Shown here piece after piece: positions 44,329 to 56,748 of a stretch of 64,000 nucleotides of DNA (positions are counted from its first letter, which is position 1; each line of letters begins with the position of its first letter). Under the pieces are notes generated by a model. The model was not told where the DNA came from. It saw only the letters and a list, made by a program, of their open reading frames with translations, and did no database searches. Both the position numbers and the translations under genes were made by a program. Source of the DNA: Beroe forskalii (taxonomy: Eukaryota > Ctenophora > Nuda > Beroida > Beroidae). The stretch lies in NCBI GenBank assembly GCA_011033025.1, contig WFMF01000317.1, forward strand, positions 122,001 through 186,000, read 5' to 3'.

Positions 44329-45907
44329 AACGGCGAGTCGCTCGGAATTGGAAGGGTTTAGACAAATTCTCATAAGGTGGAGTAACAGAGTTGGGCAGGT
44401 TTCCGTGCACCTGGCCCTTTTGCTGAACACATTTATCCTTGTGTGGCTCAGCTCCCGTAGGGATTAGGGAAGCGCGCGGCCGCGGCGCGTACACACAGTA
44501 CACACCAATGCGGGCTTTGGAACCGGCCCCGGCCCTGGTTCACATAACCAACGTCCTTCGAAAATTTACTGAAAAGGGCCAATAAGTTCGGGAAAAGTTG
44601 ATTTAATGTCAAATTTCTAATATTGGACTATTCTTTGTTGAATTTGGAACCAAAAAAGCTTGAAATATTTGATGGTTGATAATTATTGATAGTTATTATT
44701 TGTCAAAAATGATATCAAACATGTGTAAAAATAGTTGCTGCATTGTAGTACTACTACCATTTTAATATATCTCCTATGGTCACATTTGAATGAATTTGGA
44801 AATAAATAAAAGTGGGTATTTCAATCAAGGTTTAATACTTGTAGAAAATTGAATGTCCTTAAGTAGTGTTACCAGCCCAATCAAGTGAATATCCATGGTG
44901 GATGCCAAATCAGTCTTGACTATAGGATTACTGCTTACTATGCTACCTAATTGGCCTTGATTGATGTGCTCATGACATGCTGAAAGCATGATTGTAGAAA
45001 AGAGGCTATTGAGAATGCTTGGAAAGCCAAGCTTGGAGATAAGGGGTTCTATAATGGATCTGAAATTGAGTGAAAATTATTACCTGTGAAGGAAATTTAA
45101 ATTTGGCTCAATGGATGTGTGACATAAGCTATTAGTTCTTGCTACCCCCTCTATTATTCCTGTTTCAATTAACAATATTGCATATTGTAAACCTAATGAA
45201 ACCTAATGTATTCAAGTAATTCATACATCAATGTAAATGGGCACAATCCTATTTCAACTGAGATGTTCCTTTACATTAAATATTGAAAAAATACATTGTA
45301 ATTGTGTTGTAAAATGATATTCAAATTCTAATTTGACCAATCTTTGCCCGTCTTTGGTTATATAAAATCTTCGGTTGACTAATTTAATTTTGGTCATGCT
45401 GTTGCTAAAATAGTCTTGTATATGGTGAATATATCATTGTAGAAATATTTATTTATTCAATTAAAAATATTGTATTCCCACTTTTTTGCACCTAATTTGT
45501 TGAATTATTCTAGATATTTAAGGCCTAAGATGGAAACACTGTGGAGGACAACATGCATTTGCAGTGGCATTTTGATCCATGTCTTTCTGCTTACCATGCC
45601 TACATGAGATGCTTCTGATTAATTAGACCAACAACTATCATCTAAAATGATGCCCCGCAACCATACTTCAAAGTCAGCAGTCCAAGCACCAGAAGAGTGA
45701 GTACAATTTAATATTTTTGATTTAAGTGTTGCTAACCTTTTTGGACATAGTTTATGCTGCATGTTAACCAGGTGTTATGCTGTGTATTCTTAGGGCTGTG
45801 CTACATTGTCAGCACAGAAAAGCATAATACTCCATGCGAAACCTTGGTGACATGCAGCCTAAACTAAGCCAGGACAAAACAGTTATTAAGAAAACTATTT
45901 GTGCCAA

Positions 45908-46386
45908 GGTGTCTTGACCTTTTTAGCATATTTACTATGAGTCATTATTATGACACACTTTTTGTGGTGTGTGTTAGTGCACAATGGTAGGACAACACCA
46001 CCCAGACAAAATGCAACCCGGACATAACACCACCTTAGAGCACAAATTGAGCAATGGGAAAGCTCGTGCGGACTGTATGTACATACCCTAACAGTAAAAT
46101 TGTGTCACAGGATTATGCACAAGCGTCCCTTTAGTGTAATTTGTGCTTTAAGATGGTGTTTTGTCCAGGTGGCATTTTGCCCAGGTGGTGTTCTGTCCAT
46201 GCACCTAGGTGGTTTTGTTCCATTTTGTCCATGCACCTAGTGCACCTCCAAATGGATTTTAAAATAGTCCATTTTAAAATCTGCTAAGTTTGTCATGTTA
46301 TGCTAGGAAGAGGCAAAAAATACCCAGATTTAATAATAATAATGTGCATCATGATAATGTGCCACACCTGGAAAGGTCAAGACACC
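45908..46386. mobile_element. ~479-bp MITE with GGTGTCTTGACCTTT ends, containing a second MITE
   Basis: GGTGTCTTGACCTTTT at the left end is inverted at the right end (GGAAAGGTCAAGACACC). No clear target duplication was found. A foldback element (45990-46198) of the family seen at 22978-23167 lies inside, so the two insertions are nested. The left end of the same outer family occurs at 43562. Confidence 0.65.
45990..46198. mobile_element. Foldback MITE, CpG-decayed copy
   Basis: Same family as 22978-23167, here with longer arms (GGACAACACCACCCAGACAA against the inverse ending GGTGGTGTTCTGTCC). Sites that are CpG in the other copy are mostly TG, CA or otherwise lost here: AATTGCGCGATGGG has become AATTGAGCAATGGG, CACGAGCGTCC has become CACAAGCGTCC, TTCGCGCAATTT has become TTAGTGTAATTT. 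Confidence 0.75.
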
Positions 46387-47848
46387 ACAGTTCTGTCATA
46401 CACCAAATCTAGATTGGGTTAATGGGTCAAATTATTATGGTAGGACATAATCTCACCCTGAAAAAGCCCTTTCCTAGAACTACACGTGTGCATTTGGGAC
46501 GGTTGTTTTGCTCATTAACTCTAACCTTAACTTCTGATTAGTGGACCTTTGATACATGATCCGTTGAAGTCAATCTGTCAGTCATACATATAACAGCTTG
46601 TATTTGGCCCCAAGGTGGCCAAATAAGTGTTTTTCAACAGCAGTGCTCTAACATATTTGTAGCCTTTTTAAGAGCATCAAGATCACCATATTAGTTAATG
46701 TTTGATTATATTACACTTGATGATGATCTATATTATTCTTTAACTAGTACAATTGAGCAGTGCCAAATTTGACTTCTATGCCAAGGTTATTCAGTTAGAA
46801 TTTTGCAACTTTCCTATGATCTTGGCCTTGACCTAAAGCATGATTTAGAGAAAATATAGAAAATCACAAATTGAGTGCATCATAAACTGGTTCATGATTA
46901 TTATTCAGTTCAATTATGTCAAGGCGGGCTTTGATTCCTGGGTTATCTACCTAATAAAGCTTCAATTCAATTCAGTTTCAAACAATTCTAATGTCTGTCA
47001 TTATTCAGGAACAAACTAACAAAGGGCCCTTTTCCCTGGAAAGAAACTTCTCCAATTATTATTGTTCCAATTATTTGTTCAAATATTTATTTAACTCATC
47101 TATTTTATTTATTTCTCAGATAGTAGATAGCTGTAGAAGTACTATTAGATAACATAGTTATGTAGACGATCTCTATGTAATGTAGACGACCCAACCAAGG
47201 AGATAGAATACTAGGATTCTATCCATCATCTATAGATAGATCTATGTAGCTGGACCTCCACGACTCCAATGACAAATCAGTTACACAGGATCAGAAAGTT
47301 ACTTAGCTATATTTAATGATATATTTGTTATGAAGTAACAATCTAGATTCTGGAGAAATGTAAATTATAGTTTTGAAAAACTATGTAGATTACAAAGATA
47401 TCAAATTTAAATTCAGTATCAAGATATTTATTTTCTGTAACTTCAGTTTCCAATCTACATACATAGATCATACTGAAAACTTTGAAATAAATTTCATCAG
47501 TTCCATAGGTTGAATTTGAATCATAAATCATGCTAAAATATCCTTGAAATTAGCTTCTAATTCTTATCTATAATTCTACCTAAAAAGATAATTTGCCATA
47601 AACAGTGTGTGGTGAATAGTTAATTGGAAATATTACTGTATCAACAATTATCAGGATTAAAATCATTAGAAACTTCAATATTCAACTGTTTGATTGCTTC
47701 TATTAATTGATTAAATATGTACTGATAATGTATCATGATCATATTCTTTTAAAATTTTATAAAAATTCAGTTGTCTCAAGTTTGAATACTATTTAATGTT
47801 TCCCCCTTCTAGCAGTGACACCACTTGCAGAAGACATACACAGTCAAT

Positions 47849-49588
47849 ATGGGTCGTGATGTAAGTCCTTTTCCATTTGGAAATTATCCCTTTATATGTT
47901 GTAAATATTGAAGCATCAGTGATCAGTGAGCTTACTTGGTGAATAGTTTCAGTTTGTTTTCTGTATCTGCAGTTTTTGAAGTATCAAAAATATATGTGAA
48001 TGACCCAAAATTAGAACTTATAGTTGCAATTGTATCATGTGACAGATATTAATTTGTTTTGTTTTTTCAGGAAGACACAGCTAAGAAAATCTTTGTTGGA
48101 GGCCTCTCCCGTGATACAACTGATGATAGCTTCAATGGATACTTCTCTCAGTTTGGAAAAGTAACAGATTTCATTGTTATCAAAGATCAGGGTGGAATTT
48201 CCAAGTGAGTTGTCCTGTTAGTAGATGGAAATCATCACTTGCACACCTTCAATCTTCATATTATGCTGGCCCCAAGAACCAATATGATTCAATTTGTAAC
48301 AATTTTTTTAAATTATTTTCACTAATCCAACATGAACCTTAATCTATCGTGCCTTCCAAAGGTTTTGGTTTTGTGACATTTGACAATGAGGACAGTGTGA
48401 AACGTGCTGTAAACCAGTCCAGTCACATGATTGATTACAAGAATGTAGAAGTAAAGCAGGCAGTGCCCAGGGAAGATGCTGAATCTGGAAACAGGGGTGA
48501 AAAGGGTAATAAGATGTTCATTGGGGGTTTATTGAAGAGCACAACTGAGGATACTGTCAAGAACTACTTTGAGAATAAGTTCAATTGTACTGTTGAGTCA
48601 GTTGATTTGGTGTATGAGAAGCGTGATCAAATACCACCTGGTCAGGAACCTAAACCCAGGTAAAATCAATCAAGTACTTCTAAAGACTTAAAGATTTCAG
48701 ATTTATATTTGTCTTGGTGATTACACACCCCTGAACCTTCTTGATATAGAAAGTTTTTAAGCAACTAGATATAAACGGTATATGTTTTAGTTGAATGTGC
48801 TGTAAAATTTTATAATTGAATTGAACTGGATTTTGAATTGTCAATGTAATTGTGCTAACAGTAGTAGTTTTGATCAAAAAGCATCAAACTCAGCAAAATC
48901 ATTTATTCCTTTCAGGGGTTTTGCATTTGTCGTTATCAATGACCAGGCCATTGTGGATCAGATTTGTGAGATCAGAAGACACAACATTGACAACAAAGAT
49001 GTAGAAGCTAAGAAAGCTACTAACCGGACTGGTCCTGGTGGCCGTGGAGGTGGCAGAGGTGGATTTGGGGGTGGACGAGGGGGCAGAGGTGGTGGCCGAG
49101 GTGGATTTGGTGGTAATAACTACAACCAGGGTGGCTACAATCAAGGTGGTTACAATCAGGGTGGATTTGATCAAGGACAGGGTGGCTATAACCAAGGTGG
49201 TTACAATCAGGGAGGATATAACCAAGGAGGTTCTTATGGACAAGCTCCCAGCTATGGTCAAGGTCAGTCATATGGGGGGCCTCAGCAGTCATATGGACAA
49301 GGTGGGTATGGCCAGGGGGCTGGCGGTGCTGGAAGTGGATATGGTCAGCAAGGTGGTAGTTATGGTCAAGGAGGGTACAATCAACAATCTGGTGCTCCTG
49401 CAGCACAGCCCTATGGTCAAACAGGTGCAGCGGGATATGGTCAGCAAGCTGCTGGAGGCTATGGACAGCAGTCTGGATACCCTCAGCAGCAGGGTGGATA
49501 TGGGGGCGGTTACCAGAATTCTAACCTCAGTGGACCTGACAAGAGTCGAAGTGATGGGAGGAGTAACAGAGCCAATGCCCCTTATTAA
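47849..49588 (+). CDS. hnRNP A/B-like RNA-binding protein with prion-like Gly/Tyr/Asn/Gln tail, paralog 1
   Basis: Two RRMs bind single-stranded RNA; the family acts in nuclear pre-mRNA splicing and packaging. Exons: 47849-47860 (MGRD), 48071-48204, about 48360-48659, 48916-49588. RRM1 has RNP2 KIFVGGL and RNP1 KGFGFVTF; RRM2 has KMFIGGL and RGFAFVVI. The C-terminal ~170 residues are RGG-like, then NQGGY repeats (GGYNQGGYNQGGF) and QSYGQ-type sequence, typical of low-complexity phase-separating tails. An upstream acceptor (47812 or 47830) implies a 5' UTR exon or a trans-spliced leader. The intron 48205-48359 is odd: to keep the RRM1 frame, exon TCC AA must join A GGT, so the intron would end AA rather than AG. 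The paralog at 51818 shares this. The two genes lie head to tail. Confidence 0.88.
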
Positions 49589-51817
49589 TGTTATAAATAC
49601 GATTCCAGACTGATATATGCTGTCTTTGTTGTATTGTACTTGTATCATACATGCTACAAAAAGCATGATTAATTTTCAAATGTTTTTACTTTATTTGTTG
49701 ATGAAATGGTGTTAAAGTTTCAAGTTTCATGGCATTATGAAGTATCACACCCGTTTTTTGTTGATTCATGCCCAGATAAGTTTCTGCAAGAACTTTCAGA
49801 TCTGATTGAAAACATCAAGAATGCAACTGACTGTAATAACTCCACTGCTCAAATGTTCAGATCCACTGCCTCGATGAATAATCAACCCGAGAAATAATTA
49901 TTGATATACTAGAGGCAGTCACTAGTCAGTATAGACTGTGTTATTTGACATAAATCCTTTTAATAACGTGATCTGAATGAATATTTTTATCAAGATTCCT
50001 TCTTACACTAATTCTAAGATTGTCTGTTTCACTGCTTAGATTTACTTCAACTGCTTTGCTCAATGCCCATGCTCTGCCTAGTGACCATGATTCGTGGTCA
50101 CAATTGCAATATAATTGATTACATATAGTTAAGATTAGGACAGCTGTTGACATTTACATATTCCAAATAACTTGTACATACTAGTTGACATTGGGTGTAT
50201 TCATTATCGTTGTTTTGACATGATGTGACATAAGCAAAGGAACTAAGGAATAGAACTAGAAGTTGACGACTTCAGTAAGGGTTGGAACTTGTGATCATGA
50301 TAACGCTATACATTACTGTTAGGTTGCAGCTATGTTCAGAAAATGGTACCAAAATGGGGTAACATCTACAAAGTTCTCAAGCTGCCTCAAAAGCTATGGA
50401 CTGATGTTTGATGTCTGAAATTGGCTGGGCTTTGCAAGGATGTGATATGTTGTGATCTGTGCTGAATGTGGATCTGTTGGACAACGTTACTATGTTCTTA
50501 AATTTGGATTGGAAACTTGGATTGGAATGAATGTTCTGAAACTTGGATTGGAATAAAGATACTAATCATAAATGGATATTTGGTATCTGACGAAGGAGGC
50601 ATTTCTCTTACAAAGATGTAAGTAAGTTTCGATCAGCTAATCGAGATTTCAATCTGTTTTCATTTTTCCCTATGTCTATTACTATACTAGCAAAATTACT
50701 ATGATTATCTCAATATTCATCAAGTTTCAATTTTTTCTTGGACCCAATAAGAATGACACTCAGTCGTGGTAAAATTTCTTTACCTGTAAATTTGAAATCA
50801 TCTTATCTTCCGAAATATTTATGAAAATTATCTCATGCTTATCCTCTAACGGGAGTCAAACAGGCAAAAATTGGAAATCCATCCGTTAATAGATCAGCTG
50901 GCAGTGATTACTGATTGGCATAAAAAATTTCCACATTTAGCTGGATAAGATGATTTAGACAATGATCTGCGTTAAATAAGTTATAGTTAATCACAACCTT
51001 TCTTCCAGGAGAGAGTAGGGGATATAGATTAAGTTACTCCTTTTAACGAACTAGGGTAACAAGTCTCTAGAACAACAATGCAGAATGTTAGCTAGATAGA
51101 ATCTAGGAGAAGCTGCAGTGTCAGATCAAGATAGGATCTAAGTAGGATTGCTGCAGCAAACGACAGATTCTTATAAGATCTAAGCGATTTGATCTAAGTA
51201 TAAGCTCTATAGAATAAAGAGAGGATAAGACAGTTATAAGTGTTCAACTTACATCAGGAATATGTGTTCTGCACCCTTATTCTGTGACTGTAACTAAAAG
51301 ACGTTTTTTAGTAATAATCTAGGTTGATACTACTCATTTGAGTCACTGATAGCTGTAATAACCTTGCAATATAGGTACTGGTGGCTCTTTAATTAAGACT
51401 ATTTTGATTAAGTTTCTCTCAAAAATCAAAGTAATTGGAAATGCATTCAATAAAATTCTTCAATTAGGATCTAGTTTTCTTCCAAGTGGCATAAAATTTG
51501 TCAGAGCTTTTGTTTACAAGTATAAAAAGTAAAGATGTACCCTTGAACCACATTTCAAGAAATTTGATATTGAAATGTAACAGATTTATAAATAATCTTA
51601 GGCCAATTTTGTTGCTTAATGAGAAATTGGCCGTGAATATTGATCAATTAAGTTAATTTCCCCCTAAAAGTTCAGGGTTTCAATAAGCCTTGAAATTAAT
51701 TAAGTTAATAGATTGTATAATACTTGAGATTTTGAATTCTGTTTCACTGATATAAACAGGGAACCTCTTTTAGCAGCTAAGACCTCATTCCTCAAACCCT
51801 CAAAGAAAGATCATATT
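49589..51817. other. Spacer between hnRNP paralogs, no gene seen
   Basis: AT-rich and CpG-poor. A 63-codon ORF at 49706-49897 lies in the probable 3' UTR of paralog 1 and has no recognisable domain. A short tandem repeat (GAAACTTGGATTGGAAT-like, about 50505-50560) and several GATCTAAG words (51130-51210) are the only visible structure. An acceptor CTCTTTTAG at 51773 precedes the next gene. Confidence 0.5.
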
Positions 51818-53489
51818 ATGGGTCGTGGAGAAGTAAGTTTAGGAAAATCTTTGGCAATTTTTCGTTATGATAGCTGAAATTCGTAAGAAAATTCAAATTT
51901 GATTCCTATCTCGAGTATCCAGATTCCAGACTCTCAGTCTCTGATTAGAATAACGGTTAAATTAGGTTTAGAAATTGGAATCCTCTTCTCTTTTTCAGCG
52001 TGTTAATGTCTGTTCCTTTTATCAGGGTGGTGAACGAGATGACGGTTTGAAGAAGTTGTTCGTGGGTGGACTCTCAAGGGACACCACAGATGATAACTTC
52101 AGAGATTACTTCTTATCCTTTGGGAATATCACCGATAGCATCGTCATCAAGGATGACCATGGGAGATCCAAGTGAGCATATCCTACATTTTAGGCTCTAT
52201 CGGTTTTGATAAGGTAAATGTTTATTGAAAACTGTATAATGCCTTTGAATACTCGACTTGATCAAAAGGCGTGTGAAGGATTAAAATGTTTACATGCATG
52301 TGTATCAGAAAATGATAATTTACTGCTTGTCGTTTTCGTCCACCTTCTAAGACTGGTCAGATCTTTATAGTAGGAATAACCGTAACATAGATCAGAGTAG
52401 AAACCCCATACAATGAAAGTGAACTTATGATGCTTCCCTGTTCACATGGCGTATTTTCTCAAAGGATTTGGCTTCGTAACGTTTGCTGAAGATCACGAAA
52501 CTGAGGCATGCATTAAAGCCAAGGAAGAGGGCGGACACCACATCAATGGAAAATCAGTAGAAGTGAAACGAGCCATACCCCGTGATGCTGACCCTGAGCA
52601 GAGAGAGAAGAACACGAAGATGTTCATTGGAGGTCTGAACAGGAACACCACAGAGGACACCATCAAGCAGTACTTTGAGGAGAATTTCAACTGTCAGGTG
52701 GAGTCTGTAGATCTTATCTACGAGAAGAGGGATCAGGTGGAGCCTGGGCAACAACCCAAACCAAGGTTTGTACATGTTTTGAGAAATAATAAGGATCATA
52801 TCATGATATAATGGGTGGGGGGTGTATCGGGGTACCATTATTAAATTGAAGAAATTTGGCAAATTTCTGGAATGGTATCATCTTAGTTTAAAAGTTTAGT
52901 ATCATCCAAAATGGTACCAATTTTCATCAATGGAATTTGACACATTTTAAGTTTTACTCATGATTATCTTCGTGAAAGGGGATATGAAATTATCTGTATT
53001 TTCAGAGGATTTGGTTTTGTCACTATCAACAACTTTGACATCGTTGACAAGTGCTGTGTCATGAAAACCCATAACATTGATGGCAAGGATGTGGAAGTGA
53101 AGAAGGCTGCCCCCAAAGGAGGCCGTGAAGGTGGCGATGGTGGTCGTGGAGGTCGAGGTGGTGGTCGTGGTGGTGGTGGTAGAAGTTACAACCAGGGCGG
53201 TAGTTATAACCAAGGTGGCGGATACAACCAGGGTGGATATAACCAAGGTGGCTACAACCAGGGAGGCTATAATCAAGGTGGCGGTTACAGTCAAGGGGGT
53301 TATGCTCAAGGAGGAGGTGGTAGCTATGGGGGTGGATACAACCAAGGTGGCGGATATGGTTCAGGAGGCTATGGGCAGCAACAGAGTTATGGTGGTGGCT
53401 ATCAGAACAGCAATTTCAGTGGTCCTGAAAAGGGTGGGCGTGGTTCTAGGCAAGGTAGCAGTAGAGGTGGTGGTTATAGGCCCTATTAA
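51818..53489 (+). CDS. hnRNP A/B-like RNA-binding protein, paralog 2
   Basis: Tandem paralog of the gene at 47849 with the same exon plan: 51818-51832 (MGRGE), 52026-52171, about 52463-52765, 53006-53489. RRM1 carries KLFVGGLSRDTTDDNF and KGFGFVTF, RRM2 KMFIGGLNRNTTEDTI and RGFGFVTI; the tail has RGGRGGGRGG followed by NQGGY repeats and ends SSRGGGYRPY. The last junction (CCAAG|GTTTGT ... TTTTCAG|AGGATTTGG) is canonical. At the equivalent RRM1 junction the exon would also begin AGGATTTGG, but the preceding bases are TCTCAA, so the AG is missing. Splicing at the only nearby AG would give a stop within six codons. An ATTAAA at about 53543 may be the polyadenylation signal. Confidence 0.88.
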
Positions 53490-54040
53490 AAACCTATTCG
53501 AACCAGCAACTTTGATTTAAAATGGACTGCAATTTCAATTTTATTAAAACAATTTTTAGCCCAGCTAATTATATATTGCTTTATTTTTGACAAATTTATT
53601 TGATCTGAATTCTACCAATTCAGTTTTTGCCCGATTTCACCTACCATGAGGTGTACCCTTTTGAGAACACTCCCAATCAGCTCGTGTGCCATACAACATC
53701 ATTAAATATGCATAAAGCTGAGCCACGGAAATAACATCAATTTTGAAGAATTTGTATAATCATCGCCTTATTTATTTTGTAATTTGTTTTAATTGTTAAT
53801 TGTAGTCTCTCTGATTACCCTTTGTGTGATTCAAATGGAAAAGTATCAATCTCAAAGTCTGAGGCTCTTATTAGACAAGAATAAGACAATGTTTATTCAA
53901 GTGTCAATCATACCTTAATTGAATTTCCGGAATCGACATTAAATAATTTTTTCCCATAATAAGAAAATTTTGAATATTTCATAAATTTTGCACTAGATAC
54001 CTATTTATTTACTTACTATTTATGAATACAGGTTCACTTT
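53490..54040. other. Spacer and 5' UTR intron, no gene seen
   Basis: AT-rich sequence between paralog 2 and the AF10-like gene. It ends with the probable acceptor GAATACAG at 54031, nine bases before the ATG. Confidence 0.5.
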
Positions 54041-55666
54041 ATGGCTCAAGATGATTGGCAAAGAAAAGGACGTGAAATGGTAGGCGGGTGTTGTGTATGT
54101 TTAGACGAGACTGGTTGGCCTGACAACCAACTAGTTTACTGTGACGGTGGTGGATGCACTGTTGCAGTTCACCAAGCATGTTATGGAATTATCAGTGTTC
54201 CCGAAGGCTCCTGGTTTTGCAAAAGGTGTGAATCCCAAGAACGGCAAGTTCGTTTGAAGTGTGAGCTTTGTCCTAGTAAAGATGGGGCTCTGAAAAGAAC
54301 TGATAACAGTGGGTGGGCCCACATTGTTTGTGCCTTGTACATTCCAGAGGTTAAATTCGGCAGCAATACAACTATGGAGCCAATAAGAATAGCTGAAGTC
54401 CCTTATGAACGGTTCCAAAAGTCGTGCTACATTTGTGAGGATAAAGGTGATTCAATGAATGCAAAAGGCAAAGGAGCATGCATAAGTTGTCACTACCCAT
54501 CATGCAGGCGGAGTTTCCATGTGACCTGTGCCCAAAGTTCCCGGTTGTTGTGTGAAGAAGAAACCGGAAGCGAGAGGCTCGACTACTTCGGGTATTGTGA
54601 GCATCACATCAGTCAACAGCATAATCGTAACTTTGCCCAGTCGCCAGCTGACCTGAATGACCGGTGCAGTGCTGCCAGCTCAAACTCAACTGCTAGTGCC
54701 CATTCAGAGACCACAAAACCAGACATCAACCGACCACAGGCACAGGCACCTGGTGATGTTGCTAAAATAAAGAAGGAGAAGTTAAGGGACAATCCCAAGG
54801 GAAGAGCAAGATCAGTTGCTCACAGAAATCGGGGCCAGCATCATAGGAGTAAATCTATGACAAAGCCTTTGCCATACCAAGAAGGATCTACTGAAATGCC
54901 AGCACCATCTTCAACAGACCCTGCTGGAACTCCCCACAAGAAAAGGATGACTATGTCTGCCATTATTGCAGGAGAGGAAAGCTTGCCATCCTTTACTGAT
55001 CAGTTCATAAAGTCAACAAAAAACAAAGTGACTTCCAAGAAGAGACATTGCCCACAAAAACAAGGCTCTAAAAAGCTAGGGAAATTTGCACCAGATGGGA
55101 CAACTGATGATAATGATGGCTCTCCCAGTATAAGTCCTCTCTCTCCTCACTCCTACATGAATGATGACTCACAGGTGTCTGAAACAAACTATAAGTCACC
55201 AAGTGCATCCTGCAGTCCCCACCAATCAGAAACTGAAGTCAAAAACGAGTCAGAAGACTCTGATAATGCTTACAAGAATCACCTTGCTAATTCGGAGAGT
55301 TTGAAATCTCTTATCAGTCACAGTTGGGAGGGCGATGTGACAAATATTCTGGACAATGTGTCATCTTATGGTGATATAGCATCCCTGCTCAGTTTGGTTT
55401 TCATGATCAAGAATGACAATGAAATCATGAAGAATAGGATTGAAGAATTGTCGAAAAAACGAGACTATTTGCGTGCTGTGAATGATGGCTTAAAAATGGC
55501 TGTATCAGCAAAAGATTCCTCTGAAATCCCAACCAGTGACAAACTGAAGCTTCATTCACAACCTGAGGTCTCATTAGAACCGATCAAACTCAGGTTGAGT
55601 ATAGATGATATAGGGAAAGTGGAAAAAGTTGTGAATAAAATTATCATGTCCTCTGATCAAACCTAG
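54041..55666 (+). CDS. AF10/AF17-like PHD-finger protein (MLLT10/MLLT6 family)
   Basis: 541 residues in one coding exon. An N-terminal PHD finger (~16-69; CCVCLDETGWPDNQLVYCDG...VHQACYG) is followed by a Zn knuckle and an extended PHD (~74-195; CELCPSKDGALKRTDNSGWA, IVCALYIPEV, CYICEDKG, FHVTCAQ), the module that reads unmodified H3K27 in AF10. The middle is disordered, basic and Ser-rich. Near 440-490 comes GDIASLLSLVFMIKNDNEIM...RIEELSKKRDYL, matching the octapeptide motif/leucine zipper that binds the H3K79 methyltransferase DOT1L. The human protein is about twice as long; the Ser/Gln-rich C-terminal half is absent here. An acceptor nine bases before the ATG implies a 5' UTR exon or spliced leader. 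Likely a nuclear DOT1L cofactor. Confidence 0.9.
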   Translation: MAQDDWQRKGREMVGGCCVCLDETGWPDNQLVYCDGGGCTVAVHQACYGIISVPEGSWFCKRCESQERQVRLKCELCPSKDGALKRTDNSGWAHIVCALYIPEVKFGSNTTMEPIRIAEVPYERFQKSCYICEDKGDSMNAKGKGACISCHYPSCRRSFHVTCAQSSRLLCEEETGSERLDYFGYCEHHISQQHNRNFAQSPADLNDRCSAASSNSTASAHSETTKPDINRPQAQAPGDVAKIKKEKLRDNPKGRARSVAHRNRGQHHRSKSMTKPLPYQEGSTEMPAPSSTDPAGTPHKKRMTMSAIIAGEESLPSFTDQFIKSTKNKVTSKKRHCPQKQGSKKLGKFAPDGTTDDNDGSPSISPLSPHSYMNDDSQVSETNYKSPSASCSPHQSETEVKNESEDSDNAYKNHLANSESLKSLISHSWEGDVTNILDNVSSYGDIASLLSLVFMIKNDNEIMKNRIEELSKKRDYLRAVNDGLKMAVSAKDSSEIPTSDKLKLHSQPEVSLEPIKLRLSIDDIGKVEKVVNKIIMSSDQT

Positions 55667-56748
55667 CATGCATATGAATATTGGATGAAAATTAAATGTG
55701 ATTTACAGTAATGTACACTAACCTAATTTAAGCTCTTGTAAATATTGTATTGACGTTTTGTTTGTTCGATCACGTTTAATGCTTATATTGTTCATTTTCT
55801 TTAAGCATTCATCCTCTGTAATGTTATCAATTTTTATTATACCTGCCCAAGTGCCCAAACGTTGATCTTAAACCCAAATCTTAATGGCTGAAACTGAATT
55901 GATTCATTTATTCACTTATGACAACAATAATTTCAATCGTGCTTCAGGGTAAAAAGTAAATGTAGATCACATTTTCTCACAGGGAAATGGGCTGCATGCA
56001 ACAATTTATAGAATCGGGTAGAGTTGGTGTGTAGACGGATAGAATTCCATAGAACATTAGTAGGAATAGTAGCTGATGTTAAATTGATATACTGACTGGA
56101 GTCAGATAAGATAAGATATTATTGTGTAATGTATATTTAGAAATTATGTGATAACAGAGACTGAAGTGAATTCCTTCTATTTCGTAGCTGCAGCTTGTGT
56201 ACATTTGAATAACTGTTTGCTATTATTGAAATGGTAGAAAAAGTAATTTGTGGCTCCTTTGTAGAAAATTTATTAGTTATGTGGCAGTGTTTATTATCTA
56301 GGCTGCTTGTTTCTCTCATTGTTGCATCCCATAATATGAATGTCTTTACCATTTATCTCTAGACTGCCCAAATTTTGTTTAAAGTTTTACTTGCATAATG
56401 TCATGATTAAGAAAAGAAATAATAAGGTTTCCTAGCTGCCTTTCGTTCAAAAAATGCTTTGGTCCGATGGAGTTATCTTGAGTCATTTTATTTTGTTTAG
56501 AATTCTGTATTTTGTCATGTTATTGTTAATTGAAATATTTTGTTTTCTTCAAATTTGGCCAATTTCACAATTCAAAACATTTAGATTTTGAAAATTCATC
56601 TTGTAACAACTACAGTCTTGATATCTCTTTAAACGTGGCCTCTCAATGACATTGACGCCTCAAATTTGATTGTATTAAAATGATGCCTCAACTTCTTTCA
56701 CAAGGCACTAATTGCAATCTTATTTCAGCCACATCTCCCCTCTTCCCT
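55667..56748. other. Spacer, no gene seen
   Basis: AT-rich, CpG-poor sequence holding the 3' UTR of the AF10-like gene and the upstream region of the first KH gene. It ends with a good acceptor (CTTATTTCAG at 56728). Confidence 0.5.

Larger units (their letters stand above)
43167..47848. other. Gene-free interval, CpG-rich then CpG-poor
   Basis: From 43167 to about 44520 the sequence is CpG-rich, with repeated GTGTGTACGCGCCGCGCGCTTCC-type words. From about 44530 onward it is AT-rich and nearly free of CpG. A possible 5' noncoding exon of the next gene ends at about 45696 (CACCAGAAGA|GTGAGT). MITE-like elements lie at 45908-46386. No protein-coding gene is seen. Confidence 0.6.

Noticed and set aside
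45650..45697. Short coding exon MMPRNHTSKSAVQAPEE
   Set aside because: A donor-like GTGAGT follows, but there is no in-phase continuation; at most a 5' noncoding exon of the first hnRNP gene.
49020..49666. Long ORFs in other frames over the Gly/Tyr-rich tails (also 52947-53520 and 62945-63628)
   Set aside because: They are shadows of the repetitive coding frames of the RRM and KH genes.
56680..56748. Upstream ATG extending the first KH protein by 23 residues
   Set aside because: A strong acceptor (CTTATTTCAG) lies between it and ATG 56749, as in the paralog at 62398.
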